A DNA stretch of 64,000 nucleotides, from contig NC_017737.1 in the NCBI RefSeq assembly GCF_000259255.1, positions 620,001-684,000 on the forward strand, written 5' to 3'. Positions 9,576 to 19,245 of the stretch are shown piece after piece (within the stretch, counting starts at the first letter, position 1; every line of letters starts with the position of its first letter). The notes below the pieces were generated by a model that was not told where the DNA came from, searched no databases, and saw only the letters and a list, made by a program, of their open reading frames with translations. Made by a program: the position numbers and the translations under genes. The stretch comes from Helicobacter cetorum MIT 00-7128. Lineage in GTDB: Bacteria; Campylobacterota; Campylobacteria; Campylobacterales; Helicobacteraceae.

Positions 9576-10004
9576 ATGTTAGAAATAGATAATCAAACTT
9601 CTTTTGAATGCAATGTTTCTTTGTTAGAAGAGATTGCGCAGTTTTTAGCCCCCACTCAAATGATTGAGCTTGTGCTAGTGAGTGCAGAAAATATGCGTAT
9701 GATTAATAGAGATTTACGAAATTGTGATTATGCGACTGATGTTTTGAGTTTCCCTTTAGAACAAATTATGCATGCGCCTTTAGGTAGTGTGGTTATCAAT
9801 ATGGATTTAGCTAAAGAAAACGCTCAAATGCTAGGGCATACTTTAGATGATGAAGTAGCGCTTTTATTTATTCATGGGATTTTGCATTTATTAGGCTATG
9901 ACCATGAAAAGGACAATGGAGAGCAACGCCAAAAAGAAAGTGAAATTATCAAAGCCTTTAACTTGCCTTTGAGCTTGATTGAGCGCACGCTTAAAGAGGA
10001 CTAG
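9576..10004 (+). CDS. ybeY: Endoribonuclease YbeY (16S rRNA maturation)
   Basis: A zinc-dependent single-strand RNase of 142 residues that acts in 16S rRNA 3' processing and late ribosome quality control. The signature [14 protein letters not shown] near residue 108 has the three metal-binding histidines, and [17 protein letters not shown] matches the conserved upstream block (N-x-R-x-D-x-PTDVLSFP). The ATG at 9576 lies in an AT-rich leader with no strong ribosome site. It follows fldA, as in H. pylori. Confidence 0.94.
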   Translation: MLEIDNQTSFECNVSLLEEIAQFLAPTQMIELVLVSAENMRMINRDLRNCDYATDVLSFPLEQIMHAPLGSVVINMDLAKENAQMLGHTLDDEVALLFIHGILHLLGYDHEKDNGEQRQKESEIIKAFNLPLSLIERTLKED

Positions 10005-10517
10005 AGACTTTAAGAACACCATTGAAATAGCCCTTTTTTAACATGTTTTCTTAGTGTATTTTTAAAGAAAGCTAGATTTTGTTTCATTAAAAATTCTTTA
10101 TTTTTTTAAGAGAGGGTTTTAAAAGCTTGCGTCTTATTTTATTTGTTTTTTAAAATTTTAAATGCCTTTATTCTTTAGGGGGGGACTTAGGAGCATTTAA
10201 TATTAAGCGTCCTTATCCCCCTTAAAATCCCCTAAACACCCGCTAAGCGCTTATAAAGCTATTACTTTAAAGCGTTGTTTTTAAGACTCTTTATCTTTTT
10301 GCAATCTTTATAAGAAATTTAATGATTTTTATCATCAAAAAATATTTTGATTTTATCTTATGAGTAAATGGGGCTATTAGTTTTGTAAATGGATAAGGTG
10401 TTTAAAATATTCTTATAGAAAGTGAGCTAACCAATATGAATTGAGTAAGAGAGAGTGCGCAAAAACTAGGGCAAACCCTAGAATATCGCTTGAATGCAAG
10501 GGTATTAAAAGACTTAT
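10005..10517. other. Intergenic region with an imperfect hairpin, no gene seen
   Basis: Between convergent ybeY and proC. At about 10178-10222 a G-rich run and a C-rich run (GGGGGAC...TATCCCCC) can form a long imperfect hairpin, possibly a terminator. As I recall, H. pylori carries a fic-like gene between these neighbours; nothing like it is visible here. Confidence 0.45.
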
Positions 10518-11324
10518 TTAAGATTTTGGGCGCATTTTTTCTACACTTGCATGACAAGCCTCTATGAATGCCCCTCTAACCCCCATTTTTTCCAAAACGC
10601 TTAAGCCCTCAATAGTTGTGCCTTTGGGGGTGCAGATTTGCTCAGTAATCATTTCTGGGCGTTCATTCTCTAAAAGCTTGGCAAAGCCCTTAAAAGTCAT
10701 GCTAACTAATGCTAAAGAATCTTTAGCGTTCAAACCCTCTCTAATGCCTGCATCTTTTAATGCGCTTGCTACAAGGCTTAGAAACGCTAGTGAGCTACCA
10801 TTGGTAGCCACACTTGCATTCACCTGCTCTTCATTAGATACATTTATGGCTAAACCAAAGCTTTGGATAATTTCTAGCGTGTTTTGACTAATGGTTTCAA
10901 TCTCTTTTGTTTGAGAGGGGATATACTCACAGATTGCGCTAGAAGAGAGGGCGAACTTGCTCGCAATATTTGGCATGCATTTTAAGTAGTATTTAGCATA
11001 AAAAGTGTTGCATAAACTCTTAAAGCTCACGCCTGCAAGCGCACTAATAATGCTTTTAGCCTCACCCTCGTAATTAAAATCATGCAAATTATAGGGCTTA
11101 TAGAGCAAGAAAACAAATTTATTTTTAATATCAATGATTTTAGTGGGTGGTATAGAAATAATCGTGGCATCAATATTCTTTTCTTTTAAAAAAGGGGCGA
11201 TTTTTTGGGGATTACGCCCTGTGATTTGCAGGTTGAATTGTTGGCTTAATTTTTCATGCGCCCCCTCTAAGATAGATTGCATCATATTCCCATATCCAAT
11301 AAAAAGTAAAGTTTCTTTTTGCAT
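10518..11324 (-). CDS. proC: Pyrroline-5-carboxylate reductase
   Basis: Last step of proline synthesis, reducing pyrroline-5-carboxylate with NAD(P)H. The 268-residue protein opens with the Rossmann motif FIGYGNMMQSI (G-x-G-N-M). It carries the NASVATNGSSLAFL block near residue 170 that matches the family GSGPAY region in diverged form, and the C-terminal motif ICTPKGTTIEGL (family TSPGGTT-x-G). ATG start at 11324 follows AAGGAAA. It converges on ybeY. The middle is divergent from E. coli ProC but the motif order is right. Confidence 0.92.
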   Translation of the reverse strand: MQKETLLFIGYGNMMQSILEGAHEKLSQQFNLQITGRNPQKIAPFLKEKNIDATIISIPPTKIIDIKNKFVFLLYKPYNLHDFNYEGEAKSIISALAGVSFKSLCNTFYAKYYLKCMPNIASKFALSSSAICEYIPSQTKEIETISQNTLEIIQSFGLAINVSNEEQVNASVATNGSSLAFLSLVASALKDAGIREGLNAKDSLALVSMTFKGFAKLLENERPEMITEQICTPKGTTIEGLSVLEKMGVRGAFIEACHASVEKMRPKS

Positions 11325-11689
11325 TTTTTTCCTTAAATAGTTTTTGTTGTTTTAGAGATTATACTGATTTTTGTCGCACAGATTGTTATATTAAGCCTTA
11401 AGTAACAAAACAAGCATAATTTTGTATATATAGAATGGTTAATTAAATATTTTATTAAGGTTTGATGTGATATTCTACGCACTTTGTAATCTGTGCTAAG
11501 GAAAATGTAAGGATAGGGCATGTTGAATATATATATATATATATAGAAGATAGTTTTTTACTGCTTAAATACTTTCATCTACCTCAATTATAATGTTTTT
11601 AAGATATTCAAACACACATTAAAGCATTATAAAGCAATTTAGAAACATTTTGGATAACAAAAATTATTTTTTTAAGGAGTTAAGCTCTT
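11325..11689. other. Promoter region with an AT-dinucleotide repeat
   Basis: Separates divergent proC and the first hopI-type gene. It holds a 19-bp AT repeat at 11527-11545 and a strong ribosome site AAGGAG (11674-11679) before the hop start. No coding sequence is recognised. Confidence 0.6.
11527..11545 (+). repeat. (AT)9A dinucleotide repeat upstream of the hopI-like gene
   Basis: A 19-bp pure AT alternation about 145 bases before the start codon. An equal-length repeat stands before the second hopI copy on the other strand. Changes in repeat length could alter promoter spacing. Confidence 0.8.
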
Positions 11690-14653
11690 ATGCGAACTTT
11701 TTTTAAATGTTCTATTAGTTCTGCACTAAGTCTTGTTTTATACACAGGTGTTTTGGTTGCTGAAGAAAATGGCTTTTTTACTCAAATCAGCTATGAAACC
11801 GGTCTTGCTACACAAGAGTTAGACAATAAGGGGCTTGTGCAAGCTAATAGCTCTAGGTATGATATTGAAAAAGAGGCCATTCTTTTAAACTCTTCTGTAG
11901 TGCCTTTGACTTATGATATTCAAGCGCTTGGCAAAAGAACTGAAGAGCTTATGCAACTACTTTGCCCTAACCCTGATAAATGCAATTTGTTTGCAGGCGA
12001 AGATAAGCATTGGGGTCTTTCTCAAAATCCAAGAAATAACGATAACGCTCCCTATAGTAACTTACAGAGTTTGCAAGCAAACTTGGCGTTATTAAATAGT
12101 CTCATCAATAACGCCAATTCTAGCGACCTTGCCCCAACGATAGAGATTTTAAAGGACGCTAATAGAGATAAGGTTTATTTGATTGATAGTGCCACTAAAA
12201 ACAAAACAGAAATCAGTATTGCTCCTTCTTTAGCAGAAAATCTTTTAGGCACTAAAGAGAGTGCCACTTTTACTATCCCTGAAGTTTCGTATGCAGTCGC
12301 TCGAGAAATCACGCAAGCTCTAGGGGTTTTAATGGGTAATCAATCCAAAAAAGAGCACCCCGATTTTAACGCCTCACAAACAGAAGTGTTTGATAATCAT
12401 AGCGCTTTAGCGACATTTCTTAATAACTTAAGCTCCCAAGAGCAAATTAAAGGGCTTACTCCTAGTGAAATTCAAAATCTTTCTGCCACTATTTGGAATC
12501 ATCTAAGGCTTATGCCAACTTTTTCTAATAAGCTATCTAATATCTTAAATAATAGCGATTTAACTCCTGCTCAAAATGCCACGCTTTCTAATGCTTTGGG
12601 TCAAAATTTTGGGCTTAGTGTGGCAGAGGCTATGTTAGAAAAAATGAATAGCGATATTTTAAAGGGGTCTTATTTTGGAAGCAATACAAAAATAGAGCCA
12701 CTCACTCAAGCTCAAATTAAACAAGTAGCACAAGTTATTGTTAAAGAGGCTTATGATTATAAGGATAATTCGCCCTCTACACAACTCCAAAATATGACAC
12801 CTAAAGATGCTAATCAAACTTATAATGGCTCTTCTTTTAATGGCGGTTTTAATAATCAGCTTAATCGCATGAGAGTTGTTGCATGCAGTAGTTTTAGTAA
12901 TAATGATTGCAATCTTTCAAAAACAACATTGCCTGATGGAGAGCCACCTAAAGACTCAGGGATAATCCCTCAAGGACTTCATTTAACTTCAAATCAAGCC
13001 TTAGCTATTGCAAATTATTTTGGCACTAGCAATACTAAAAACGCAAAAAATAATGATTTCACTAGTTTTTTTAACCCTTGGAATGATGAAAATGGCTCCA
13101 GTCATACAAGAAATGTTTCTTGTGCTGTCTCTGGCACTAATGCTAATTGCACCGATAGCATTGCTGACCAAGTTTCTTGGGTGCTAGATAGTCAAGTAGC
13201 TAAAGGCACTCTTTCACAAGAGCAAGCCCAAAAGATTTTAAGCCAAGTAGAGCAAGCACAATTTGAATCAGCTAGAAACTCTGTTTTGAGCTATTTAGAA
13301 AACTTAGAAGGACTGAATCATCAAGAAAAAACGGCTTTAAATACGCAAGTTGCAAATATCAATCAAGCGTTTTCTAATCATATGACATATCAAATTAGTC
13401 CAAGTGGGTTAAATGAAAAACAGCAACAAGTTTTAAAAATCTATAATCAAATCCTCAATCCTAATGTTAATCTTAGTGCAGAGGTAGAGCATGTGTTAAA
13501 AAACAATGGGCTTAATGAGGCTCAAATCCAAATTTTTGCCAAAAACGCTCAAGTGATTTATCAAGATTTAGTCCAAGCACTCATTACAGGAGCCTTACCT
13601 AATACGCAAAATGGGTTTTTCTATGATTATAATGCAAGACCTTACTTCGCCCCCATTAGATATGGTAATATCAACTCTATTTATAAAATTTCTCAAAATA
13701 ACCCCAATTATATTTGTGGCTCTAATGTGTGTGCGAACAAGCTTAATCTTGAAAAAGGTTTAACCATTGCTAATATCGCTCAAGGATTGCAAAATTTTGA
13801 TGTCTTAGCAGGTAAGCTTAATGAGCATTCTAGTTATAACGATTTGAATGCGTTAGTAAATATGGGGAAGAATCTTTTTGAAGAGACTGCTGAATATGGT
13901 AAGTTTGTTAAAGAATATATTGCTCCTAGCCTAGCTATAAATCCAAGCTCTAACACGCTAAATCCTAGCGTAGCTCAAAGAATTTATAACGCTCGCACTA
14001 AGCAACCTTCTTTCACAGCACAAGAAATGCAAGAAAATCAAGAATTTATCCAACAGCGCTTAAACGCTATGCACAACAACATTTTAAAGACTTATAAAAT
14101 GGGCTATTTACCTAATTTCTTAAGGCATAGCAATCGCTCAAACAACATGAATGGCTTTGGTTTTAAAATAGGCTATAAACAATTCTTTGGCAAAAAGCGT
14201 ATGTTTGGGTTGCGCTATTATGGCTTTTTGGATTATGGCTATGTGAATTTTGGCGATAGCATAAGTCAAGTTAAGGCTAATTTAACCACTTATGGTGCAG
14301 GAACAGACTTTTTATACAATGTCTTTGAGAGGAAAAGAGGCACAGAGACTATGGATGTAGGCTTTTTTGCTGGAATTGAAATTGCCGGACAATCTTGGGC
14401 AACTAATTTTGAAAAGCAAATTTCAGGAAAAATTGGCAAAATCAATAGCACTTCTTTTCAGTTTCTCTTTGATTTAGGGATTAGGACAGATTTTTCTAAA
14501 AACACACATCTCAAAAAGGCTCGTTTTGCTCAGGGCATAGAATTTGGGGTAAAGATTCCAACCATTATGCACAAATTGTATCAAACCGCTGGGATTGTAG
14601 CGCAATACAGAAGAGATTTTAGTTTTTATGTTGCCTATAACATAGGATTTTAA
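11690..14653 (+). CDS. Hop-family OMP, HopI-type (second copy)
   Basis: A 987-residue outer-membrane protein. It has a Sec signal peptide (ALSLVLYTGVLVAEE), then the Hop N-terminal motif NGFFTQISYETGLATQELDN, a long central Asn/Gln/Ser-rich passenger with cysteine pairs, and a C-terminal barrel from MNGFGFKIGYKQFFGKKRM ending in Phe (FYVAYNIGF). Its barrel and N-terminus are clearly paralogous to the minus-strand protein at 23381-25324, but it carries roughly 340 extra residues in the middle. ATG 11690 follows AAGGAG. Only 12 bases separate it from the next hop gene, so the two are an operon. Hop proteins act as adhesins or porins; the ligand is unknown. Confidence 0.9.
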   Translation: MRTFFKCSISSALSLVLYTGVLVAEENGFFTQISYETGLATQELDNKGLVQANSSRYDIEKEAILLNSSVVPLTYDIQALGKRTEELMQLLCPNPDKCNLFAGEDKHWGLSQNPRNNDNAPYSNLQSLQANLALLNSLINNANSSDLAPTIEILKDANRDKVYLIDSATKNKTEISIAPSLAENLLGTKESATFTIPEVSYAVAREITQALGVLMGNQSKKEHPDFNASQTEVFDNHSALATFLNNLSSQEQIKGLTPSEIQNLSATIWNHLRLMPTFSNKLSNILNNSDLTPAQNATLSNALGQNFGLSVAEAMLEKMNSDILKGSYFGSNTKIEPLTQAQIKQVAQVIVKEAYDYKDNSPSTQLQNMTPKDANQTYNGSSFNGGFNNQLNRMRVVACSSFSNNDCNLSKTTLPDGEPPKDSGIIPQGLHLTSNQALAIANYFGTSNTKNAKNNDFTSFFNPWNDENGSSHTRNVSCAVSGTNANCTDSIADQVSWVLDSQVAKGTLSQEQAQKILSQVEQAQFESARNSVLSYLENLEGLNHQEKTALNTQVANINQAFSNHMTYQISPSGLNEKQQQVLKIYNQILNPNVNLSAEVEHVLKNNGLNEAQIQIFAKNAQVIYQDLVQALITGALPNTQNGFFYDYNARPYFAPIRYGNINSIYKISQNNPNYICGSNVCANKLNLEKGLTIANIAQGLQNFDVLAGKLNEHSSYNDLNALVNMGKNLFEETAEYGKFVKEYIAPSLAINPSSNTLNPSVAQRIYNARTKQPSFTAQEMQENQEFIQQRLNAMHNNILKTYKMGYLPNFLRHSNRSNNMNGFGFKIGYKQFFGKKRMFGLRYYGFLDYGYVNFGDSISQVKANLTTYGAGTDFLYNVFERKRGTETMDVGFFAGIEIAGQSWATNFEKQISGKIGKINSTSFQFLFDLGIRTDFSKNTHLKKARFAQGIEFGVKIPTIMHKLYQTAGIVAQYRRDFSFYVAYNIGF

Positions 14654-14665
14654 AAGGAAATACTT

Positions 14666-17600
14666 ATGAAAATAACATCTATTTTATCCAGAGTTTTTTT
14701 AATAGGCTCTCTATTAACTTATCAACATCTTATAGCAGAGGATAATGGCTGGTATATGAGTGTGGGCTATCAAATCGGAGGCACACAGCAAGAGATTGAT
14801 AATAAAGCCCTCACTCAAAATATTAATACAATTAACCAAGTGCGAGAAAATGCGATTGCTATGGCTGGCTCTAATGGGTTGATGACTTTAACTTCAAGGG
14901 CATTATTGGGGGCATTAAATCATTCACTCTCTAATAGTTATAACAACCAGTTGCAAGGGATAGCTAAGATTCTTAACACACGATTGCAAGATAATAACCA
15001 ATCTTTTAGCGTCCAACAAATGCAAGCTTTAGAACAAGAGATTATGGGTTTAAGCGGGAGCGCAAATTTTCTAAAAGCTCATAGTGTTAAGCCAGCGGTT
15101 GATATTTTTAACTCCACTAACAAAGCCTTTCAAAATGCGCTTAAAACAAGCATTGATGCTTTAAATAATGTTAATAAAATTAACCCCTCTAGCAATAACA
15201 CTCAAGTAAAAGCTGAGCTTCAAAACACCATAACAAGCCTTAACAAGCTTTTAAATACCGCTAATATAGATATTACTAATGCCATTCAAACCACTTATGC
15301 GAATACTTTGCTCACACAATTACAAGAGCAAGTTAATCAGAGCAATGATTCAGCCCTTCAAACCGCCTTTAAGAATCTCTTAACAACTTATGGTCTAAGC
15401 TCTATTACTAAGGATAAAAATGGGGTAATTGACTATGTTGCAAATGATAACTCTAATTCGCTTTTAAGCGCTATTAAGGGCAATTCTGCAACAATAGATA
15501 ATAGTAATAACTCCACCTACAATAACACACTAACGATGAATATTATTGATAGTGGCGAGCAACAAGCCCTTAATAGCCTTATAAGCCCTCTTCAAACTCT
15601 TGCTAAAAACGCTAAAACCCAAGGGTTAGCCCAAAAGTTTTTAAATCTCGTTGAAGGCACACTCAATAGTAATGCTATCAATGAAACTACCCTAGCCTTA
15701 AATAATCTCTATAATGCTTTGAGATTTAGAGCTTTGGGGAGTGTGGTTTCAAAAAATTCAGAACAGATTATCTCTAATATGCTTGGCAATGTAGTTAAGC
15801 CTAGTATTTTTACTAATGAAAATGACATGTTAGGTCAAATTGGTAGTGGTGCTAATATTATTCAAGCAACTTCCACACCTGCAACTGCTCCTACAGCCTC
15901 AACAGCTACAATAAAATCAAGCACAAATCCTAATGAGCTTAGCCCAGCACAAAGAATGGAAAACACACAAAGAGTGGCCTTAAAAAATAACGAACAATAT
16001 GTGCCTACTTTTAACATTATAGAGCAAGTTTTAAAAGTTTATAACACTTTAAATAGTAGCAAAGACTCTATCCAAGCAACCTCTTCTCAAGGAAAAACTC
16101 TCGCTTGCTTGTTTAATGACACTAATATTTGCAATACTAGTTCATCTATAACAACCGCAACTTTAAACAACCCACAAAATACCAATAATCCAACGACTAT
16201 TACTCTTGATAGTGTTCTTAATGGAGTATTAAGCGGGCTATCTAATTCTATAAGCTCTATGAGTCAAGCCATTTCAAAAGTAAATACGCAAGAAATTGCT
16301 CAAATGCTTTTTGGCTCTCAAGGTAATGTTAATATAGGAGCGCCACAATCAGGTCTCTATAATTCGTATGATTGCAATACGGCTAATGGTGCAATGGCTT
16401 GCTCTAAGCAAATGGCTGTTTTCTATAAGCTAATCAATACGCTTAATCAAGACGCTATACCTACAAGTATTACAGACATGCATAATAACACGCAATATAA
16501 CGACCCTACAGCCTATTACAAAGGTTTGCAAAATGCTCTTGGTTATAGCAACAACAATGGCACGATTACGCTTACTCAAAATGGAATTTTACAAAATATT
16601 TTTTCGCAATTACAAAGTCAAGCTCGCAAGATTGACACACTCTATAACACTATTTTTTCTAATGCAAATAATAATGGGCAAACGCTAGATTTGAAAGATA
16701 GCTATACTTGCAACAATGGCACATGCACAATTAAAAGTGGTAGCGTAGCAAGCAAGCTCCAAGAATTACAAAAAGAAGAAATGGCGTATAATGAGGCATT
16801 AAATAACATCAAAAATACTTTAGCCCCAACAAGCAAAAAAACAACAATGATAGCCACAAAGCCAGAGTCTAATAGCGCTTTTACAGAGGCTATTAATAAA
16901 GAAGTTACAAACTTAAAAACTGCGCTTAATACTAAAGGAGGGGCTGATTATTTAAATAATCAAGGGGTTGTTAAAGGGCTTTTAGATGTTTTTAATAATC
17001 TTAATTTAGGCACACTCAATAAAGAGCAAGATTTTAAAAATAGCACCATTAGCAGTGGTAGCTACACATATAAAGAGAGCCAAGAAACACACCCTACTTT
17101 TAGTAGTGATAGTTCTATTGCTAAAACACTTGAGAGTAAGCAAGAATGTGTAGGTGGTAATGGTATTTGCCATGCGCTTATTGCTATTGGTAATCAAACT
17201 TTGAATATTGCCTATAATGGTAATTTGCAAATTAGCTACACTGCAGATAGTAATAAAAAGGTTGAGTTAGGAACTTTTGGTAATTATCATAATTTTTCAT
17301 TAGGAAATACGATTATCCAAGCTCCTAATAATAATACTTCTAATGGCTTTTCTGCTTTAAAAATCCCTAATGGCACTTCTGCTAGTATTCATATCAATGT
17401 TGATGGCACAACCCTCACTTATAATGTAGCTAATGAAAATGGCAAAATAGTTGTAACGCCTCCAAGCTCTCAAACAACGATTGCTGTTAATGGAGGGAAT
17501 GTTGCAACTATTACTAATTCTAACCCTATTGCAAAAAAAGCAAGCGATGAGGGTGTTTTAGCATTAGGGATTGAGATGAGCCATAATTATGATTCTTTTG

Positions 17601-18661
17601 GGATTGCAACTAGCCCTGCAAAGCAAATTGTATGTGGATTTGACAATCCTAATGAGGTCTTTAAAGATAAATGTTCTTTTGCTGAGGGCAAACAATATCT
17701 TGCACAACTTCTTAACGCTATTCCTACTACAGGAGCTACTAATACCAATGAGATTATTTCGTTATTTGGGCAATTAGTCTCTGATTTATCCGGAAGAAAT
17801 CAATACACACCAGAACAAGAAGTGGTTATGCAAGAGTTTTTTAACATTATCAATAATGGCATGCAAGATTTAGGCAAAGCAACCAATCTTGATAATCTTG
17901 GCACTTTGTTGCAAAAAATCTCTAATAACACTGAAAGTGTGCAAGTGTTTAACCAAAAGCTAGATGAGCTTTTAGGGCATGGGATTGATAATGGTGTGCA
18001 AGCGTTGCAAAAAAGAATTGCTAGTTATCAAGATGAAATCAATAATATTCAAGCCCTTGCTAACAATTATGGAAGAGAGCCTTTCTTAAACCAATACGCA
18101 CCCGGTAAGAGTCATCAACATGGCGTAAGCAATGGTTTTGGTATTAATGTTGGTTATAAGCAATTCTTTGGTAATCAGCGTATTTTTGGCTTTCGTTATT
18201 ATGGATTCTTTGACTATGGCTATACTTCAATGGGGATAGGCAGTGAGGCCTCAAGCGCTAATATCTTTGTTTATGGTGCAGGGACTGATTTCTTATGGGA
18301 TGTTTTTAGAAGAACTTATTATACTAAGGCAATCAATTTTGGATTTTTTGCTGGGGTGCAAGTCGCTGGAGCAACTTGGGCAAGCTCTTTGCATAAAGAA
18401 ATTGTAGATAATTGGGGAAATAGCAAGGATATTGACCCCACACATTTCCAATTTTTATTCAATCTAGGGGTTAGAACTAATTTTTCAGAGTTTAAAAAAT
18501 ATACCGGTAAGATGAGAAATAGGGCGCTTTTACACCAACAAGGGATTGAATTTGGTATCAAAATTCCTACTATCAATCAAGCGTATCTTAATGGTGCGGG
18601 CGCTGATGTGAAATACAGAAGACTCTATACTTTCTATATTAACTATGTAACAGGCTTTTAG
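14666..18661 (+). CDS. Hop-family OMP, HopL-type (second copy)
   Basis: A very long Hop protein of 1331 residues. The signal peptide ends near LIAEDNGW and is followed by WYMSVGYQIGGTQQEIDNKA. Blocks such as NTQVKAELQN, TYANTLLTQL and LNNLYNALRFRALGS are shared with the protein at 19246-23361. The C-terminal barrel starts near GVSNGFGINVGYKQFFGN and ends FYINYVTGF. Two large central regions differ strongly between the copies, suggesting diversification of exposed domains. ATG 14666 follows AAAAGGAAA, 12 bases behind the HopI-type stop, indicating translation from one transcript. The role is inferred as surface adhesin. Confidence 0.9.
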   Translation: MKITSILSRVFLIGSLLTYQHLIAEDNGWYMSVGYQIGGTQQEIDNKALTQNINTINQVRENAIAMAGSNGLMTLTSRALLGALNHSLSNSYNNQLQGIAKILNTRLQDNNQSFSVQQMQALEQEIMGLSGSANFLKAHSVKPAVDIFNSTNKAFQNALKTSIDALNNVNKINPSSNNTQVKAELQNTITSLNKLLNTANIDITNAIQTTYANTLLTQLQEQVNQSNDSALQTAFKNLLTTYGLSSITKDKNGVIDYVANDNSNSLLSAIKGNSATIDNSNNSTYNNTLTMNIIDSGEQQALNSLISPLQTLAKNAKTQGLAQKFLNLVEGTLNSNAINETTLALNNLYNALRFRALGSVVSKNSEQIISNMLGNVVKPSIFTNENDMLGQIGSGANIIQATSTPATAPTASTATIKSSTNPNELSPAQRMENTQRVALKNNEQYVPTFNIIEQVLKVYNTLNSSKDSIQATSSQGKTLACLFNDTNICNTSSSITTATLNNPQNTNNPTTITLDSVLNGVLSGLSNSISSMSQAISKVNTQEIAQMLFGSQGNVNIGAPQSGLYNSYDCNTANGAMACSKQMAVFYKLINTLNQDAIPTSITDMHNNTQYNDPTAYYKGLQNALGYSNNNGTITLTQNGILQNIFSQLQSQARKIDTLYNTIFSNANNNGQTLDLKDSYTCNNGTCTIKSGSVASKLQELQKEEMAYNEALNNIKNTLAPTSKKTTMIATKPESNSAFTEAINKEVTNLKTALNTKGGADYLNNQGVVKGLLDVFNNLNLGTLNKEQDFKNSTISSGSYTYKESQETHPTFSSDSSIAKTLESKQECVGGNGICHALIAIGNQTLNIAYNGNLQISYTADSNKKVELGTFGNYHNFSLGNTIIQAPNNNTSNGFSALKIPNGTSASIHINVDGTTLTYNVANENGKIVVTPPSSQTTIAVNGGNVATITNSNPIAKKASDEGVLALGIEMSHNYDSFGIATSPAKQIVCGFDNPNEVFKDKCSFAEGKQYLAQLLNAIPTTGATNTNEIISLFGQLVSDLSGRNQYTPEQEVVMQEFFNIINNGMQDLGKATNLDNLGTLLQKISNNTESVQVFNQKLDELLGHGIDNGVQALQKRIASYQDEINNIQALANNYGREPFLNQYAPGKSHQHGVSNGFGINVGYKQFFGNQRIFGFRYYGFFDYGYTSMGIGSEASSANIFVYGAGTDFLWDVFRRTYYTKAINFGFFAGVQVAGATWASSLHKEIVDNWGNSKDIDPTHFQFLFNLGVRTNFSEFKKYTGKMRNRALLHQQGIEFGIKIPTINQAYLNGAGADVKYRRLYTFYINYVTGF

Positions 18662-18729
18662 AGCTTATTTTTTGGGGGGAGATTAAGCTGATTTATCCTA
18701 GAGATATAACGAACTTTAGGAGCTTATTT

Positions 18730-18754
18730 GGGGGTTAAAGCCCCCCCCTTTTTT
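18730..18754 (+). terminator. Terminator of the plus-strand hop operon
   Basis: GGGGG, a TTAAAG loop and CCCCC form a short stem that is followed by a run of T bases (18749-18754), about 70 bases after the HopL-type stop codon. Confidence 0.65.
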
Positions 18755-19056
18755 ATTCCTTTATTTAACTTCTTTTATTATTTAATTTAGCTTTCTTGTT
18801 TTATCTTTACTTTGTTTTTAGCTTTTATTTGCTTGTATGAGAATCTTTGGCTATTAAGCGTAACGATATTTTTAAGATTATTTAACTCCCCAAAAAGCTT
18901 TTAGTAAGTTAGAAATGCTTTATAAGAGTGTGGCTTGTATCAAAGCGTGTTAAACAAGGCTTTTGGTGCTAAGAGAATATAAAGGGTTATGAAAATAATA
19001 GGCTAATCAATTGGGGGAGCAAAATCACGCCTATTGCTATAAGAGAAAATAAAAAA

Positions 19057-19092
19057 GTTATGAAAGTTATGAAAGTTATGAAAGTTATGAAA
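19057..19092. repeat. Four tandem copies of a 9-bp unit
   Basis: GTTATGAAA is repeated four times without change (19057, 19066, 19075, 19084). A single related copy lies near 18985. It is non-coding and between convergent genes. Confidence 0.85.
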
Positions 19093-19205
19093 GGGCTTTA
19101 AAAAAGGGGTTAAAAAAGGCTCTTAAGCAAGTTAAGAAACATGCTCGTAGCATTAAAGTGCTGTGATTAAGATTAAGCCAGTTAAGAGAGTAAGAGCTTA
19201 TAAAA

Positions 19206-19237
19206 GGCTATACCCCCCAAACAATAGGGGCTATAGC
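19206..19237 (-). terminator. Terminator of the minus-strand hop operon
   Basis: Read on the minus strand, GCTATAG-CCCC and GGGG-TATAGC form a stem with one bulged base, followed by CTTTTA. It starts about nine bases after the HopL stop codon. Confidence 0.65.
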
Positions 19238-19245
19238 AAAGGAGT

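Larger units (their letters stand above)
18662..19245. other. Convergent intergenic region between the two hop pairs
   Basis: 584 bases between the tails of the two hop operons. It contains a terminator for each side and a four-copy 9-bp tandem repeat. No gene is recognised. It marks the centre of the inverted hop arrangement. Confidence 0.6.

Noticed and set aside
18741-18748. C8 run between the hop operons as a phase-variation site
   Set aside because: It is non-coding and forms the 3' arm of a terminator hairpin.
19057-19092. CRISPR array
   Set aside because: The 9-bp units are directly adjacent without spacers. No spaced repeats or cas genes are present anywhere in the window.
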